Made by a program: the position numbers and the translations under genes | The notes under the pieces: generated by a model | Seen by the model: the letters and a program-made list of their open reading frames with translations, nothing else | Told to the model about the DNA's origin: nothing | The model's database searches: none | Source of the DNA: RGIG5612 sp963589005 | GTDB lineage: Bacteria > Bacillota > Clostridia > Lachnospirales > Lachnospiraceae | Length of the DNA stretch: 34,925 nt | Assembly (NCBI GenBank): GCA_963589005.1 | Contig: CAVAJR010000025.1 | Location: forward strand, 1-34,925 | Direction: 5' to 3' | Part shown: piece after piece, positions 7,912-16,040 of the stretch | How the letters are laid out: the number at the start of each line of letters is the position of its first letter | Numbering within the stretch: the stretch's first letter is position 1

Positions 7912-8137
7912 AGAGTTAGCCAATGCTAACCAAGCAGAGACGATTTAATGACATGGAGACTTGTCTCAAGAAGTCTCAGCCGATATGTTTTTAGTTGTTA
8001 TCAGCTAACTATTATCGGTTAACTTGTTAAAAGCATTCCGGTTTTTCCTTGCTCCGGAACCTCACAAATTGCAATCTGCACTTTTTCCTTTATTATTGTT
8101 GTAACGATAAAACCCGCACACAGGTGCGGGTTTTTCG
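7912..8137 (+). ncRNA. Candidate structured small RNA of about 225 nt, family unknown
   Basis: Bounded by a consensus promoter and a strong terminator, with no credible reading frame: the two longest ATG frames have 23 and 24 codons and no ribosome binding site. Local hairpins are GTTAGC/GCTAAC (7915-7930, 4-nt loop), GAGACTT/AAGTCTC (7956-7977, which competes with a shorter GAGAC/GTCTC hairpin), TTAGTTG/CAGCTAA (7991-8008, 4-nt loop) and TTCCGG/CCGGAA (about 8035-8059). A long-range pairing, GCAGA (7934-7938) with TCTGC (8075-8079), plus GATTT with AAATT beside it, would enclose about 120 nt. I do not recognise tmRNA, SRP RNA, RNase P RNA or a T-box. A divergent 6S RNA is possible from size and layout but unproven. 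Confidence 0.5.
8111..8135 (+). terminator. Intrinsic terminator of the candidate small RNA
   Basis: AACCCGCAC (8111-8119), loop ACAG, GTGCGGGTT (8124-8132), with five Ts ending at 8135. Outer bases TAACG (8102-8106) and CGTTA (8136-8140) can extend the stem. No gene ends upstream on this strand, so it terminates the RNA starting near 7912. Confidence 0.85.
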
Positions 8138-8250
8138 TTATATAAATATTTCTGTTAGTCTGCAGCCGGACAGATCAAGCTTCTGTCTTCCTGTTGTATG
8201 CGCAGCCCCTGTATAAGCAACTGCTGTGATGCATCGCTTCGGGATCTCTA

Positions 8251-8733
8251 TCATTTTACGGTAATATCAGCATATTGAAATCTTATCACTTTGCTCAGGT
8301 CTGCAGGATTTACTTCAACCTGATATCCTACCTTGCCTGCACTGAAGATAATCGTGTCAAACTCACCGGCACTCTTGTCTATAGTGGTGGTAAAGAACTT
8401 CTTCATCCCTATAGGTGAACATCCGCCATGAACGTATCCAGTGAGGGGCAGTAATTCCTTCTGTGCAATCATTTCAATGTTTTTCTCTCCTACTGCTGCC
8501 GCAGCCTTCTTAAGGTCCAGCTCACAGCCTACAGGAATCACGAAAACATAATGGTTCTTAGTTTTGCCGACTGTTACCAAGGTCTTATATACCTGGTCAG
8601 GATTCTGACCATTCATTTGCGCAACCTGGACTCCGGTAAGAGTGGCATCCAGTTCCTTATGAAATGACTTATATGCCACCTTTTTCTGATCTAATACTCT
8701 CATTACATTTGTTTTATCATCATTTTTAGCCAT
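8251..8733 (-). CDS. ybaK: YbaK-type aminoacyl-tRNA deacylase (Cys-tRNA(Pro) editing)
   Basis: A 160-aa protein of the YbaK/ProX trans-editing family, which hydrolyses cysteine mischarged on tRNA-Pro. Family marks are LDATLTGVQVAQ, the catalytic-region lysine stretch VYKTLVTVG, VIPVGCELDLKKAAAA, GYVHGGCSPIGMKK and the closing KVGYQVEVNPADL. ATG 8733 is chosen over the longer frame to 8805 because AAGAGGAA sits about 8 nt upstream and the sequence from MAKND matches family length. It is monocistronic as far as can be seen; a weak hairpin (GACAGA/TCTGTC, 8169-8187) lies downstream without a T-tract. Confidence 0.92.
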   Translation of the reverse strand: MAKNDDKTNVMRVLDQKKVAYKSFHKELDATLTGVQVAQMNGQNPDQVYKTLVTVGKTKNHYVFVIPVGCELDLKKAAAAVGEKNIEMIAQKELLPLTGYVHGGCSPIGMKKFFTTTIDKSAGEFDTIIFSAGKVGYQVEVNPADLSKVIRFQYADITVK

Positions 8734-8924
8734 TTTAAAATTCCTCTTATCTAATGCCTGTTCAGCGGCAAATCCATTGTACGAGCCTGTCGTCAACGCA
8801 TACATTCTACTACATTCGTTTTTTTATTACATCAAAAAACTTTTCCGTTACATGATTCAACAATTCTGCTTGTTCATATGCTATATTATTGCTGTCGGAT
8901 CATCGACAGAGAGGTGGTGATAAA

Positions 8925-9086
8925 TTGATCATTACTATTAGAGTATCTGATCTGGACGGTGCTCTAATCAAGCGTTATGCAGCTTATAACAAAGAGACAG
9001 TCAGCTCCATCCTAAAACGTCTCATTATGGAGCAAATTGAAGATGATTACATTAAGCTGCTGGGTGATCGAAAGCCCGCTGATTAA
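8925..9086 (+). CDS. Orphan RelB-like/DUF6290 ribbon-helix-helix protein
   Basis: A small 53-aa protein beginning at TTG 8925, preceded by GAGGTGG about 8 nt upstream; this ribosome binding site decides against the ATG at 8889. The pattern IITIRVSDLDGALIKRYA followed by two helices (KETVSSILKRLIMEQIEDDY) matches ribbon-helix-helix proteins of the RelB/DUF6290 kind: a short beta strand that pairs in the dimer and contacts DNA, then helix-turn-helix-like packing. Such proteins are usually antitoxins encoded just before a RelE/ParE toxin. No toxin frame follows; the next 300 bp is repeat DNA. It may be an orphan antitoxin, a remnant, or a free-standing regulator. Confidence 0.65.
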   Translation: MIITIRVSDLDGALIKRYAAYNKETVSSILKRLIMEQIEDDYIKLLGDRKPAD

Positions 9087-9144
9087 CCCCTGATCAGAAA
9101 CGCCACGCCTCAATAATGTCGGTCATTAAAATTGATGTGACAAA

Positions 9145-9210
9145 AAATCCCGGACAGCGGCTGCGCGGATGGACGAGCTTGCTTGTACAGCCGTGCAGAC
9201 ATTGGACGGG
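9145..9210 (+). repeat. GC-rich repeat B, copy 1
   Basis: A 66-bp unit repeated at 9309-9374 with about four mismatches, period 164 bp. It has the layout CGGCTG...CAGCCG around GACGAGCTTGCT. Base composition is clearly richer in GC than the flanking genes. Its sequence differs from repeat family A elsewhere in the window. Confidence 0.8.
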
Positions 9211-9261
9211 ATAGACGACATGAGCAAGAAGAGCGACAGCTCGGATTGCGAATGTCGGCGG

Positions 9262-9294
9262 GGATTGCGAGAGCACACAAGTGCGAAGCAATCC
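9262..9294 (+). repeat. Hairpin in the spacer of repeat B
   Basis: GGATTGC (9262-9268) pairs with GCAATCC (9288-9294); inside it GCAC pairs with GTGC around ACAA, leaving a small internal loop. A run of five Ts follows two bases later, so on the plus strand it could end transcription from the ribbon-helix-helix gene. Terminator function is inference. Confidence 0.5.
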
Positions 9295-9308
9295 ACTTTT
9301 TGTGTAAC

Positions 9309-9374
9309 AAACCCCGGACAGCGGCTGTACGGATGGACGAGCTTGCTCGTACAGCCGTGCAGACATTGGACGGG
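9309..9374 (+). repeat. GC-rich repeat B, copy 2
   Basis: Second copy of the 66-bp unit. Here the inverted repeat is perfect: CGGCTGTACG with CGTACAGCCG, and an alternative inner hairpin ACGAGC/GCTCGT overlaps it. The copy ends one base before the TTGACT -35 box of the nnrD promoter, so the repeat directly abuts a promoter. Confidence 0.8.
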
Positions 9375-9375
9375 C

Positions 9376-9403
9376 TTGACTTATAATTCTATATTGATAA
9401 TAT
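9376..9403 (+). promoter_or_regulatory. Promoter for nnrD
   Basis: TTGACT (9376-9381), 16-nt spacer, TAATAT (9398-9403). The transcript would start near 9410, 60 nt before the nnrD ATG, which has GAGGAAA upstream. Confidence 0.5.
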
Positions 9404-9469
9404 ATCCTTGTAATTTAGTTTTATTCATTTTAGAAATTAGATTTATTCATTCAAAACCGAGGAAATATT

Positions 9470-10360
9470 ATGATCTATACAGACGACAACTACGTATCCG
9501 CAGCCCTCTTCAAGCGTTCCCCTGATTCTCATAAGGGAGATTTCGGCAAATTATTAATATTCGCAGGTTCCGAAGGCATGGCAGGTGCAGCCGTGCTTGC
9601 AGGCCGAGCTGCCCTTAAGAGCGGCGCAGGTCTCGTAAGATTTCTGCTGCCAAGCTTTAACTCCAGTCTTCTTCCGATTTTGCAGATAAATGTTCCCGAG
9701 GCCACATGCATTTGCTGGCATGAGCAGCTGAATTTATCTGAATATTCAGCAATTGCCGCAGGAAGCGGTCTGGGCAGAAACCATGAAGTTCTGACAATAC
9801 TTACATATATAATTGACAATTACTCAGGTATTTTGCTGCTCGACGCCGATGCCCTTAATCTGATATCGGAAAATACTGCCCTCTCAGATAAAGTCCGCAA
9901 TTCCAAGGCCACTGTTATCATAACCCCTCATGTAGGTGAGGCCAAAAGGCTGCTTCATACCTGTGAAGGAATCGCAGGCTTTGACTCACGCAAGAACGCA
10001 GTCTGCGCTTTATCAGAGCAATATAACTGTATTGCCGTCTTGAAGGGCTCCGGCACTTTGGTAGCTCAGCAAAATCATACATGCAGCAGTAATATTACTC
10101 ATGCTCCGGCATTTGAAATTTATCAAAATACTACAGGTAATCCAGGCATGGCAACCGGTGGTTCCGGTGACAGCCTCACCGGCATAATATCCTCCCTCGC
10201 TGCACAAGGCTATAAACCAATTGATGCTGCCCGTATCGGCGTATTTATTCACGGCAGGGCAGGCGACCTTGCAGGCGAGCAGTTAGGTGAAATGGGCATG
10301 ACTGCCAGTGATATTGTTACATATATACCATATGCACTGAAGCAATCATCTGATAAATGA
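9470..10360 (+). CDS. nnrD: ADP-dependent NAD(P)H-hydrate dehydratase
   Basis: A 296-aa ribokinase-fold enzyme that removes water from the damaged S-form NAD(P)H hydrate, restoring NAD(P)H. Visible are HKGDFGKLLIFAGS with glycine-rich AGAAVLAGRAALKSGAG (22-55), ITPHVGEAKRLL, VLKGSGTLV, and the nucleotide/catalytic motif NPGMATGGSGDSLTG with GGSGD at 230-234. Many bacteria carry this domain fused to the NnrE epimerase; here only the dehydratase half is present and no epimerase gene is in the window. The start has GAGGAAAT just upstream. The LysR gene follows after about 70 nt. Confidence 0.93.
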   Translation: MIYTDDNYVSAALFKRSPDSHKGDFGKLLIFAGSEGMAGAAVLAGRAALKSGAGLVRFLLPSFNSSLLPILQINVPEATCICWHEQLNLSEYSAIAAGSGLGRNHEVLTILTYIIDNYSGILLLDADALNLISENTALSDKVRNSKATVIITPHVGEAKRLLHTCEGIAGFDSRKNAVCALSEQYNCIAVLKGSGTLVAQQNHTCSSNITHAPAFEIYQNTTGNPGMATGGSGDSLTGIISSLAAQGYKPIDAARIGVFIHGRAGDLAGEQLGEMGMTASDIVTYIPYALKQSSDK

Positions 10361-10430
10361 GCAAATGACAGCCAGTTACCGGGTGCCGCTGTTTGCAGCA
10401 TACTATGACAGATCAAAGAAAGGTTCTATC

Positions 10431-11309
10431 ATGACAATATTATCATATCAGGTTTTTAAGGCCGTTGTAGAACAGGGAAGTTTCATCAAAGCGGCCAAGG
10501 TTTTAGACATCACCCCCTCCGCAGTAAGCCATGCTATTGCCTCCATGGAGGATGAACTGGGGTCGTCTCTTTTTATCCGCAGCAGGTCAGGCAACAGCCT
10601 TACTAATTTCGGCAAGGAGCTTCTTCCTTATGTAAATGCAGTTTTGAACAGCGAGTCCGCCCTGCGTCAGGCAGTATCCCAACTGGGAGGACTCAAGCAC
10701 GGTCATGTTAAATTAGGAACATTTTCCTCCGTATGTACAAACTGGATTCCTGACATCCTGCATTCATTTTCAAGGGAAAATCCAAATGTTGTTGTCGATG
10801 TCTATCAAGGTTCATACGGAGATATCCGCAGCTGGCTGCGCTCCGGTGTTATCGATTTCAGTTTCATATCTCAGAGTTCGGCGCAGGAACTTACATTTGA
10901 ACCGCTGTATAACGATCCTCTTGTATGTATCACTCCCAAATCCTTCACCAAGCGCGATTCCTCCAGATACATAGACATCGACGAAATCCGCGATATGCCA
11001 TTTATCATGCTGCAGGAATCTGTAGATACAGACATTAAGAATTTTCTGAAAGACCACAACATCGTATATCGTTCGAACGGTCATATTGAGGATGACCTCT
11101 CCGCCCTTGTTATGGTTGAGAACGGATTTGGATTTGCCATCATGCCGGAAATGGTGCTTAAGGGCATCACCTGCAATGTGAACATTTATCCATTCGAGCA
11201 TCCCGGATACCGCGTCGTCGGTCTTGCAACCATAGAGCGCTCTGTTATGCCTCCCGCTGCACAAGTTTTGTACAATCATATCGTTAAAACATATAAAACT
11301 ATGCTGTAA
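10431..11309 (+). CDS. LysR family transcriptional regulator
   Basis: A 292-aa LysR-type regulator: winged helix-turn-helix at residues 1-60 (FKAVVEQGSFIKAAKVLDIT, then SAVSHAIASMEDELG and the wing), and a periplasmic-binding-protein-like effector domain from about 90 to the end. ATG 10431 is selected because AAAGAAAGG lies 7 nt upstream and LysR proteins begin close to the HTH. The effector cannot be read from sequence. It precedes the glycogen operon on the same strand, but a promoter candidate lies between, so control of that operon is only a guess; LysR proteins often act on divergent neighbours and none exists here. Confidence 0.9.
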   Translation: MTILSYQVFKAVVEQGSFIKAAKVLDITPSAVSHAIASMEDELGSSLFIRSRSGNSLTNFGKELLPYVNAVLNSESALRQAVSQLGGLKHGHVKLGTFSSVCTNWIPDILHSFSRENPNVVVDVYQGSYGDIRSWLRSGVIDFSFISQSSAQELTFEPLYNDPLVCITPKSFTKRDSSRYIDIDEIRDMPFIMLQESVDTDIKNFLKDHNIVYRSNGHIEDDLSALVMVENGFGFAIMPEMVLKGITCNVNIYPFEHPGYRVVGLATIERSVMPPAAQVLYNHIVKTYKTML

Positions 11310-11339
11310 TTTTGCGCAATTATGCAGAGGCAACTTTCG

Positions 11340-11367
11340 TTGTATTTTTATGCAAATATGATAGAAT
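11340..11367 (+). promoter_or_regulatory. Candidate promoter of the glycogen operon
   Basis: TTGTAT (11340-11345), 16-nt spacer, TAGAAT (11362-11367), ending 79 nt before the glgP start. An overlapping -10 choice is TATGAT (11358-11363). The position between the LysR stop and glgP fits an operon promoter. Confidence 0.45.
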
Positions 11368-11446
11368 GGACTTAAGTTTATACTATTTGCTAAAACAAAT
11401 AGACTATTTTAATATCAAAATGCACAAAAAACAGAGGAATTTATTG

Positions 11447-13876
11447 ATGATTGACACAAGCAGATTTACAGATATTTATACTCAAATGCTTAAATCTCTC
11501 TATGGCAAGCCTGTAGAAGAGTGCTCAACATTTGAGCAGTATGCCGCACTTGTTAATACACTCACCAGAACCGCTGCTTACAAAAGGGCAACAACCGAAG
11601 ATAACATTATCAAAGACAAACAAAAAAAGGTATTCTATTTCTCCATGGAGTTTCTTATCGGCAAACTCCTAGAAAATTATTTATACACCGTAGGAATTTA
11701 TGACGAAGCCAAGGCCTCTCTTGCGATTTTGGGTATAGAACTGCAGGATCTCCTGGATATGGAGCCGGAACCGGGTCTCGGAAATGGCGGCCTCGGACGT
11801 CTTGCTGCATGTTTTCTGGATTCAATGGCATCTCTTGACATCGCCGGCGAGGGTATCGGACTTCGGTATAAATTCGGTCTGTTCAGACAGAAGATCGTTG
11901 ACGGCAGACAGGTTGAGCTGCCGGATCCATGGCTGGAAAATGGATATCCATGGGCCAATGCCAGACACGAGGGCGAGATTATTGTCCGCTATGGCGGATA
12001 TGTAGACAGGCGCTTCGAAAATGGCAGAATGGTATATGAACACAAGAACTATCAGGCAGTAAGCGCTATTCCCTACGATGTCCCTATTATAGGTGAGGGC
12101 GGTGATCACATCAGTGTTCTGCACCTTTTCGAGGCTCGTCCGGTTCATGAAACCATTGATATGGATGCATTTAACCGAGGAGATTATGCAGCCTCTATGA
12201 GAGAGTATTGTGAGATCTCCGCAATGACAAGTATTCTCTACCCTGACGATTCCAATGGTACAGGCAAGAAGCTCCGTTTAAGACAGGAATATCTGTTGGT
12301 TGCTGCCGGTCTGGGCAATATCGTCAACGAATATATCAGGCAGTTTGGTCATGATGACTGGGCTGCATTTCCTGACAGAGTCAGCATTCACATCAATGAT
12401 ACTCACCCGACATTGTGTATTCCGGAGCTTTTAAGAATATTGATTGATGATGAGCATCTGGAATGGGACGACGCATGGGAGATTACCAGAAATGCCATTT
12501 CCTTTACAAATCATACAGTGCTTCCTGAAGCCCTTGAAACATGGCCTATCGATATGTTCCAATCGCTTCTTCCTAGAGTATACATGATGGTAGAGGAAAT
12601 CGACCGCCGTTTCCGTGAATTTATGAGCAAACGCGGTACTGATACTTCTATCCTTAAAAATACATGTATTTTATGGGATGGTGTCGTCAGAATGGCCAAT
12701 CTGAGCATTATCGGTTCACATTCAACCAATGGTGTTGCATCACTCCATACTCAGATCCTCGAAGATGATGTATTTAAGGATTTCTATAACATTTTCCCGG
12801 AGCGCTTCAATAATAAGACAAATGGTGTCAGCCACCGACGCTTCCTCATGCAGGCCAATCCGGGTCTTACCGGTCTTCTTACTGACGTACTGGGCAGCGA
12901 ATGGATTCATGATATCCGCAAGCTGGATCAGCTGGAGGAGCATAAGGAAAATCCTGAGCTGCTTATGAAGCTTCGTGAAGTAAAGCGTGAAAACAAGATC
13001 CGTCTGTCTAACTATCTGCTTAAGACACAGGGAATTGAGCTTAATCCTGACTCTATATTCGATGTTCAGGTTAAGCGTATCCATGCTTATAAGCGACAGC
13101 TCCTGTTTGCACTTAAGATCTTAGACCTTTATAACCGTCTGATCGATGATCCAAAACTGCTGTCTCAGCCTTATACCTTTATATTTGCCGGAAAGGCAGC
13201 TCAAGGGTATGCATTTGCTAAGGATGTTATCTACCTTATCAATACGATCGCCAGACTGGTTAATACCGATAAGCGTGTAAACAAGAAGATCAAGGTTGTA
13301 TTTATCGAGAACTTCTGTACCTCTAATGCGCAGCTCATATATCCTGCTGCCGATATATCGGAGCAGATCTCAACTGCAGGCAAGGAGGCCAGCGGAACCG
13401 GCAACATGAAATTCATGATGAACGGTGCCATTACTCTGGGTACTCTTGACGGTGCAAATGTTGAGATTAAGGAGCATGTTGGTGATGAGAATATTACTAT
13501 TTTCGGACTTACCGCCGATGAAGCCATGAATTATTATACACAGGGCGGTTACGACTCAAGACAGTTGATTTCATCCAATCCGCGCATAAGCAAGCTGATA
13601 AATCAGCTGGTTGACGGCACACTTAAGGACGCTTACGGCAAGCCGATCAGCTTCTGGTCAATTTATGACGCACTTATGGATCGCGGAGATGAATATTTTG
13701 TAATAAAGGATTTTTCTTCCTATGTCGAAGCCTGGGAGAGGCTCTGCAATATATACAGTGACACTGAAAAATGGGGGCAGATGTCGCTGATGAATATTGC
13801 AAGATCCGCTTATTTCTCCAGCGACAGAACAATTAAGGAATATGCTGATGACATTTGGCACACGTATCATAAATAA
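11447..13876 (+). CDS. glgP: Glycogen/starch/alpha-glucan phosphorylase
   Basis: An 809-aa GT35 phosphorylase releasing glucose-1-phosphate from alpha-1,4-glucan ends. ATG 11447 is chosen because AGAGGA lies 8 nt upstream and the family N-terminus begins soon after; the frame is open further up without family resemblance. Motifs: FYFSMEFLIGKLLENYL, EPGLGNGGLGRLAACFLDS, the KRIHAYKRQLL phosphate/substrate region, and the PLP site EASGTGNMKFMMNG with Lys655. It is the first gene of a five-gene plus-strand operon, so breakdown and synthesis of glycogen are co-transcribed. glgC follows after 14 nt with its own GGGAGGG site. Confidence 0.97.
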   Translation: MIDTSRFTDIYTQMLKSLYGKPVEECSTFEQYAALVNTLTRTAAYKRATTEDNIIKDKQKKVFYFSMEFLIGKLLENYLYTVGIYDEAKASLAILGIELQDLLDMEPEPGLGNGGLGRLAACFLDSMASLDIAGEGIGLRYKFGLFRQKIVDGRQVELPDPWLENGYPWANARHEGEIIVRYGGYVDRRFENGRMVYEHKNYQAVSAIPYDVPIIGEGGDHISVLHLFEARPVHETIDMDAFNRGDYAASMREYCEISAMTSILYPDDSNGTGKKLRLRQEYLLVAAGLGNIVNEYIRQFGHDDWAAFPDRVSIHINDTHPTLCIPELLRILIDDEHLEWDDAWEITRNAISFTNHTVLPEALETWPIDMFQSLLPRVYMMVEEIDRRFREFMSKRGTDTSILKNTCILWDGVVRMANLSIIGSHSTNGVASLHTQILEDDVFKDFYNIFPERFNNKTNGVSHRRFLMQANPGLTGLLTDVLGSEWIHDIRKLDQLEEHKENPELLMKLREVKRENKIRLSNYLLKTQGIELNPDSIFDVQVKRIHAYKRQLLFALKILDLYNRLIDDPKLLSQPYTFIFAGKAAQGYAFAKDVIYLINTIARLVNTDKRVNKKIKVVFIENFCTSNAQLIYPAADISEQISTAGKEASGTGNMKFMMNGAITLGTLDGANVEIKEHVGDENITIFGLTADEAMNYYTQGGYDSRQLISSNPRISKLINQLVDGTLKDAYGKPISFWSIYDALMDRGDEYFVIKDFSSYVEAWERLCNIYSDTEKWGQMSLMNIARSAYFSSDRTIKEYADDIWHTYHK

Positions 13877-13890
13877 GGGAGGGTATTTAT

Positions 13891-15024
13891 ATGAACGGCA
13901 AAGAATGTATTGCAATGCTGCTTGCAGGCGGTCAAGGCAGCCGCTTGGGGGTGTTAACGAAAAAGATTGCCAAACCGGCTGTTTCATTTGGCGGCAAATA
14001 CAGGATCATTGACTTCTGCTTATCAAACTGCGTCAACTCCGGTATCGATACCGTCGGAGTTCTGACTCAGTACAAGCCGCTTGCGCTTAACCGCTACATC
14101 GGCACCGGTGAGTCCTGGGATCTGGATTCCGCAACCGGCGGCACATCCATGCTTCCGCCTTATGCTACAGAAAATGGCGGCAACTGGTACGACGGCACAG
14201 CTGATGCTATTTACAGAAATATTGACTTTATCGACTCTTATGATCCGGAATATGTCCTGATCTTATCAGGCGACCATCTGTATAAGATGGATTATAATGA
14301 CATGCTTGCAACTCACAAGGCTTCGGATGCAGCTCTTACTATTGCTGTATATGAGGTGTCATGGGAAGAGGCCAGCCGCTTTGGCATAATGAGTGTTGAT
14401 GAAAATGATACTATCTGCAAATTCTCAGAAAAGCCTAAGAATCCTGACAGCAATCTGGCTTCCATGGGTATCTATATCTTCACATGGGATGTTCTTCGTG
14501 CAGCTCTCATTGAAGATCATGAAGATGAAAAATCCGAGCACGATTTCGGCAAGAATATTATTCCTATGCTGTTAGGTCAGGGCAAAAAGCTTGTTCCTTA
14601 CCGTTTTGACGGATATTGGAAGGATGTAGGAACAATTGACAGCTATTACGAGGCTAACATGGACCTGCTGGATAAAAATCTGGGACTTCGCCTCTTCGTA
14701 GAGGGAACTCCTGTATTCTCCAATTCCAATCTCTATACTCCGCAATACATAGGCAAGAAGGGCTCTGTTGTCAATTCCATAGTAAGCAACGGCTGCTATA
14801 TTATCGGCCATGTAGAACATTCAATTCTAAGTTCGGGCGTCAGTGTCGGCGAAAATAGCGAAATAAAGGATTCTGTTATCCTGCCTGATGTTAAGATAGG
14901 TGCGGACTGCAGAATAATCAAGGCTATCATTAATGAAGGTGTCAGCATAAAAGCAGGCTCTGTTATAGAAGATCCGGATGGCAAGATCCTGGTTATCGGT
15001 GCTGACAGCGAATATGCGGGGTGA
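13891..15024 (+). CDS. glgC: Glucose-1-phosphate adenylyltransferase, catalytic subunit
   Basis: A 377-aa ADP-glucose pyrophosphorylase making ADP-glucose from ATP and glucose-1-phosphate, the committed step of glycogen synthesis. The N-terminal nucleotidyltransferase motif LLAGGQGSRLGVLTKKIAKP is intact, followed by FGGKYRIIDFCLSNC, SGDHLYKMDY and the FSEKP segment; the C-terminal part from about residue 285 is a left-handed beta-helix with hexapeptide-like repeats. It overlaps the next gene's alternative GTG start and is paired with glgD, as in many Firmicutes, where the two form a hetero-oligomer. Confidence 0.96.
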   Translation: MNGKECIAMLLAGGQGSRLGVLTKKIAKPAVSFGGKYRIIDFCLSNCVNSGIDTVGVLTQYKPLALNRYIGTGESWDLDSATGGTSMLPPYATENGGNWYDGTADAIYRNIDFIDSYDPEYVLILSGDHLYKMDYNDMLATHKASDAALTIAVYEVSWEEASRFGIMSVDENDTICKFSEKPKNPDSNLASMGIYIFTWDVLRAALIEDHEDEKSEHDFGKNIIPMLLGQGKKLVPYRFDGYWKDVGTIDSYYEANMDLLDKNLGLRLFVEGTPVFSNSNLYTPQYIGKKGSVVNSIVSNGCYIIGHVEHSILSSGVSVGENSEIKDSVILPDVKIGADCRIIKAIINEGVSIKAGSVIEDPDGKILVIGADSEYAG

Positions 15025-15029
15025 ATGAA

Positions 15030-16040
15030 ATGAACAAAACAATTGGACTTATTACAGCAAATTATTATTCGGATGCATTAAGTGATGCAACTATTACACG
15101 TCCGTTGTCGGCTCTTCCATTTGCCGGCAGATACAGACTTATTGATTTCCCATTATCTAATATGGTCAATTCTAATATTTCGACTGTCGGGCTTATTATG
15201 CCTTTCAACAACCGTTCTTTGATCGACCACGTCGGAACAGGCAAATCCTGGGGATTCGGACGTAAAACCCATTCGCTGTTCATGCTTCCGGGAAGCTTAT
15301 ATGGAAGAAGAAGCAAATCAAGCATTTTCCTGCTTCGCGATGTTAAGGACAATTTCAGGTTTTTCGCTTATGAAAATGCTGATTATGTACTCATGACTGC
15401 TTCAAACAGAGTATATAGTATGGATTACCGTCCTATGATCGAGGCTCATGCCAATTCCTCCAGTCCTGTTACTATGCTGTATAAGGGCAAGGAATTCATG
15501 GACTGTATGATCATCGACCTTTCATTCCTTCGGGATATGGTAGATTGGTTCTCCAATATTGATTTCATGGGCATACCTGAGCTTTTGGAAAAATATATAC
15601 CGGAATGTCCTGTTCAGCATTATGAATTTATAGGCTATGAGCATATTATTTATACTCAGCTTGATTATTATGAAGCCAGCATGGATCTTCTGAAGGAAAC
15701 CACTAATCATATGATCTTTAATTCCAACGGAACTATTTTTACCAATATTCAGGACAGATGTCCTACCTTCTTCGCACCGACAGCCCGAGTTAAGAATTCT
15801 ATCATTGCCGCAGGCTGTACGATTGAAGGTGATGTAGAAGACAGCATTATATTCAGAAGCTCACATATTGCCCAAGGTGCCACAGTTAAGAAGAGCGTCC
15901 TTATGCAGCATACAGAGGTTGAAAGCGGTGCTGATCTTAAATATTTCATCTGCGATAAACGCGTAACTATTACCAGCGGAAGCAAGATCCACGGAACTAA
16001 GGAATCTCCATTTTTTGCCAAGAAAGGAACCACTATCTGA
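15030..16040 (+). CDS. glgD: GlgD subunit of glucose-1-phosphate adenylyltransferase
   Basis: A 336-aa GlgC paralogue. The nucleotidyltransferase fold is kept (PFAGRYRLIDFPLSNMVNS near 30-50 and a C-terminal hexapeptide beta-helix), but the glycine-rich pyrophosphate-binding loop of GlgC is replaced by LITANYYSDAL, so it is expected to have little activity alone and to activate GlgC, as known for Firmicutes GlgD. ATG 15030 is preferred over GTG 15021 because the family starts MNKTIGLI. The stop codon overlaps the glgA ATG by one base. Confidence 0.94.
   Translation: MNKTIGLITANYYSDALSDATITRPLSALPFAGRYRLIDFPLSNMVNSNISTVGLIMPFNNRSLIDHVGTGKSWGFGRKTHSLFMLPGSLYGRRSKSSIFLLRDVKDNFRFFAYENADYVLMTASNRVYSMDYRPMIEAHANSSSPVTMLYKGKEFMDCMIIDLSFLRDMVDWFSNIDFMGIPELLEKYIPECPVQHYEFIGYEHIIYTQLDYYEASMDLLKETTNHMIFNSNGTIFTNIQDRCPTFFAPTARVKNSIIAAGCTIEGDVEDSIIFRSSHIAQGATVKKSVLMQHTEVESGADLKYFICDKRVTITSGSKIHGTKESPFFAKKGTTI

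Noticed and set aside
7923..8019. Two short ATG frames (23 and 24 codons) inside the candidate small RNA
   Set aside because: Neither has a Shine-Dalgarno and they overlap in different frames, so a leader peptide is not supported.
10812..11333. A 173-codon minus-strand frame opposite the LysR gene
   Set aside because: It is antisense to a clear LysR effector domain and shows no recognisable motif.
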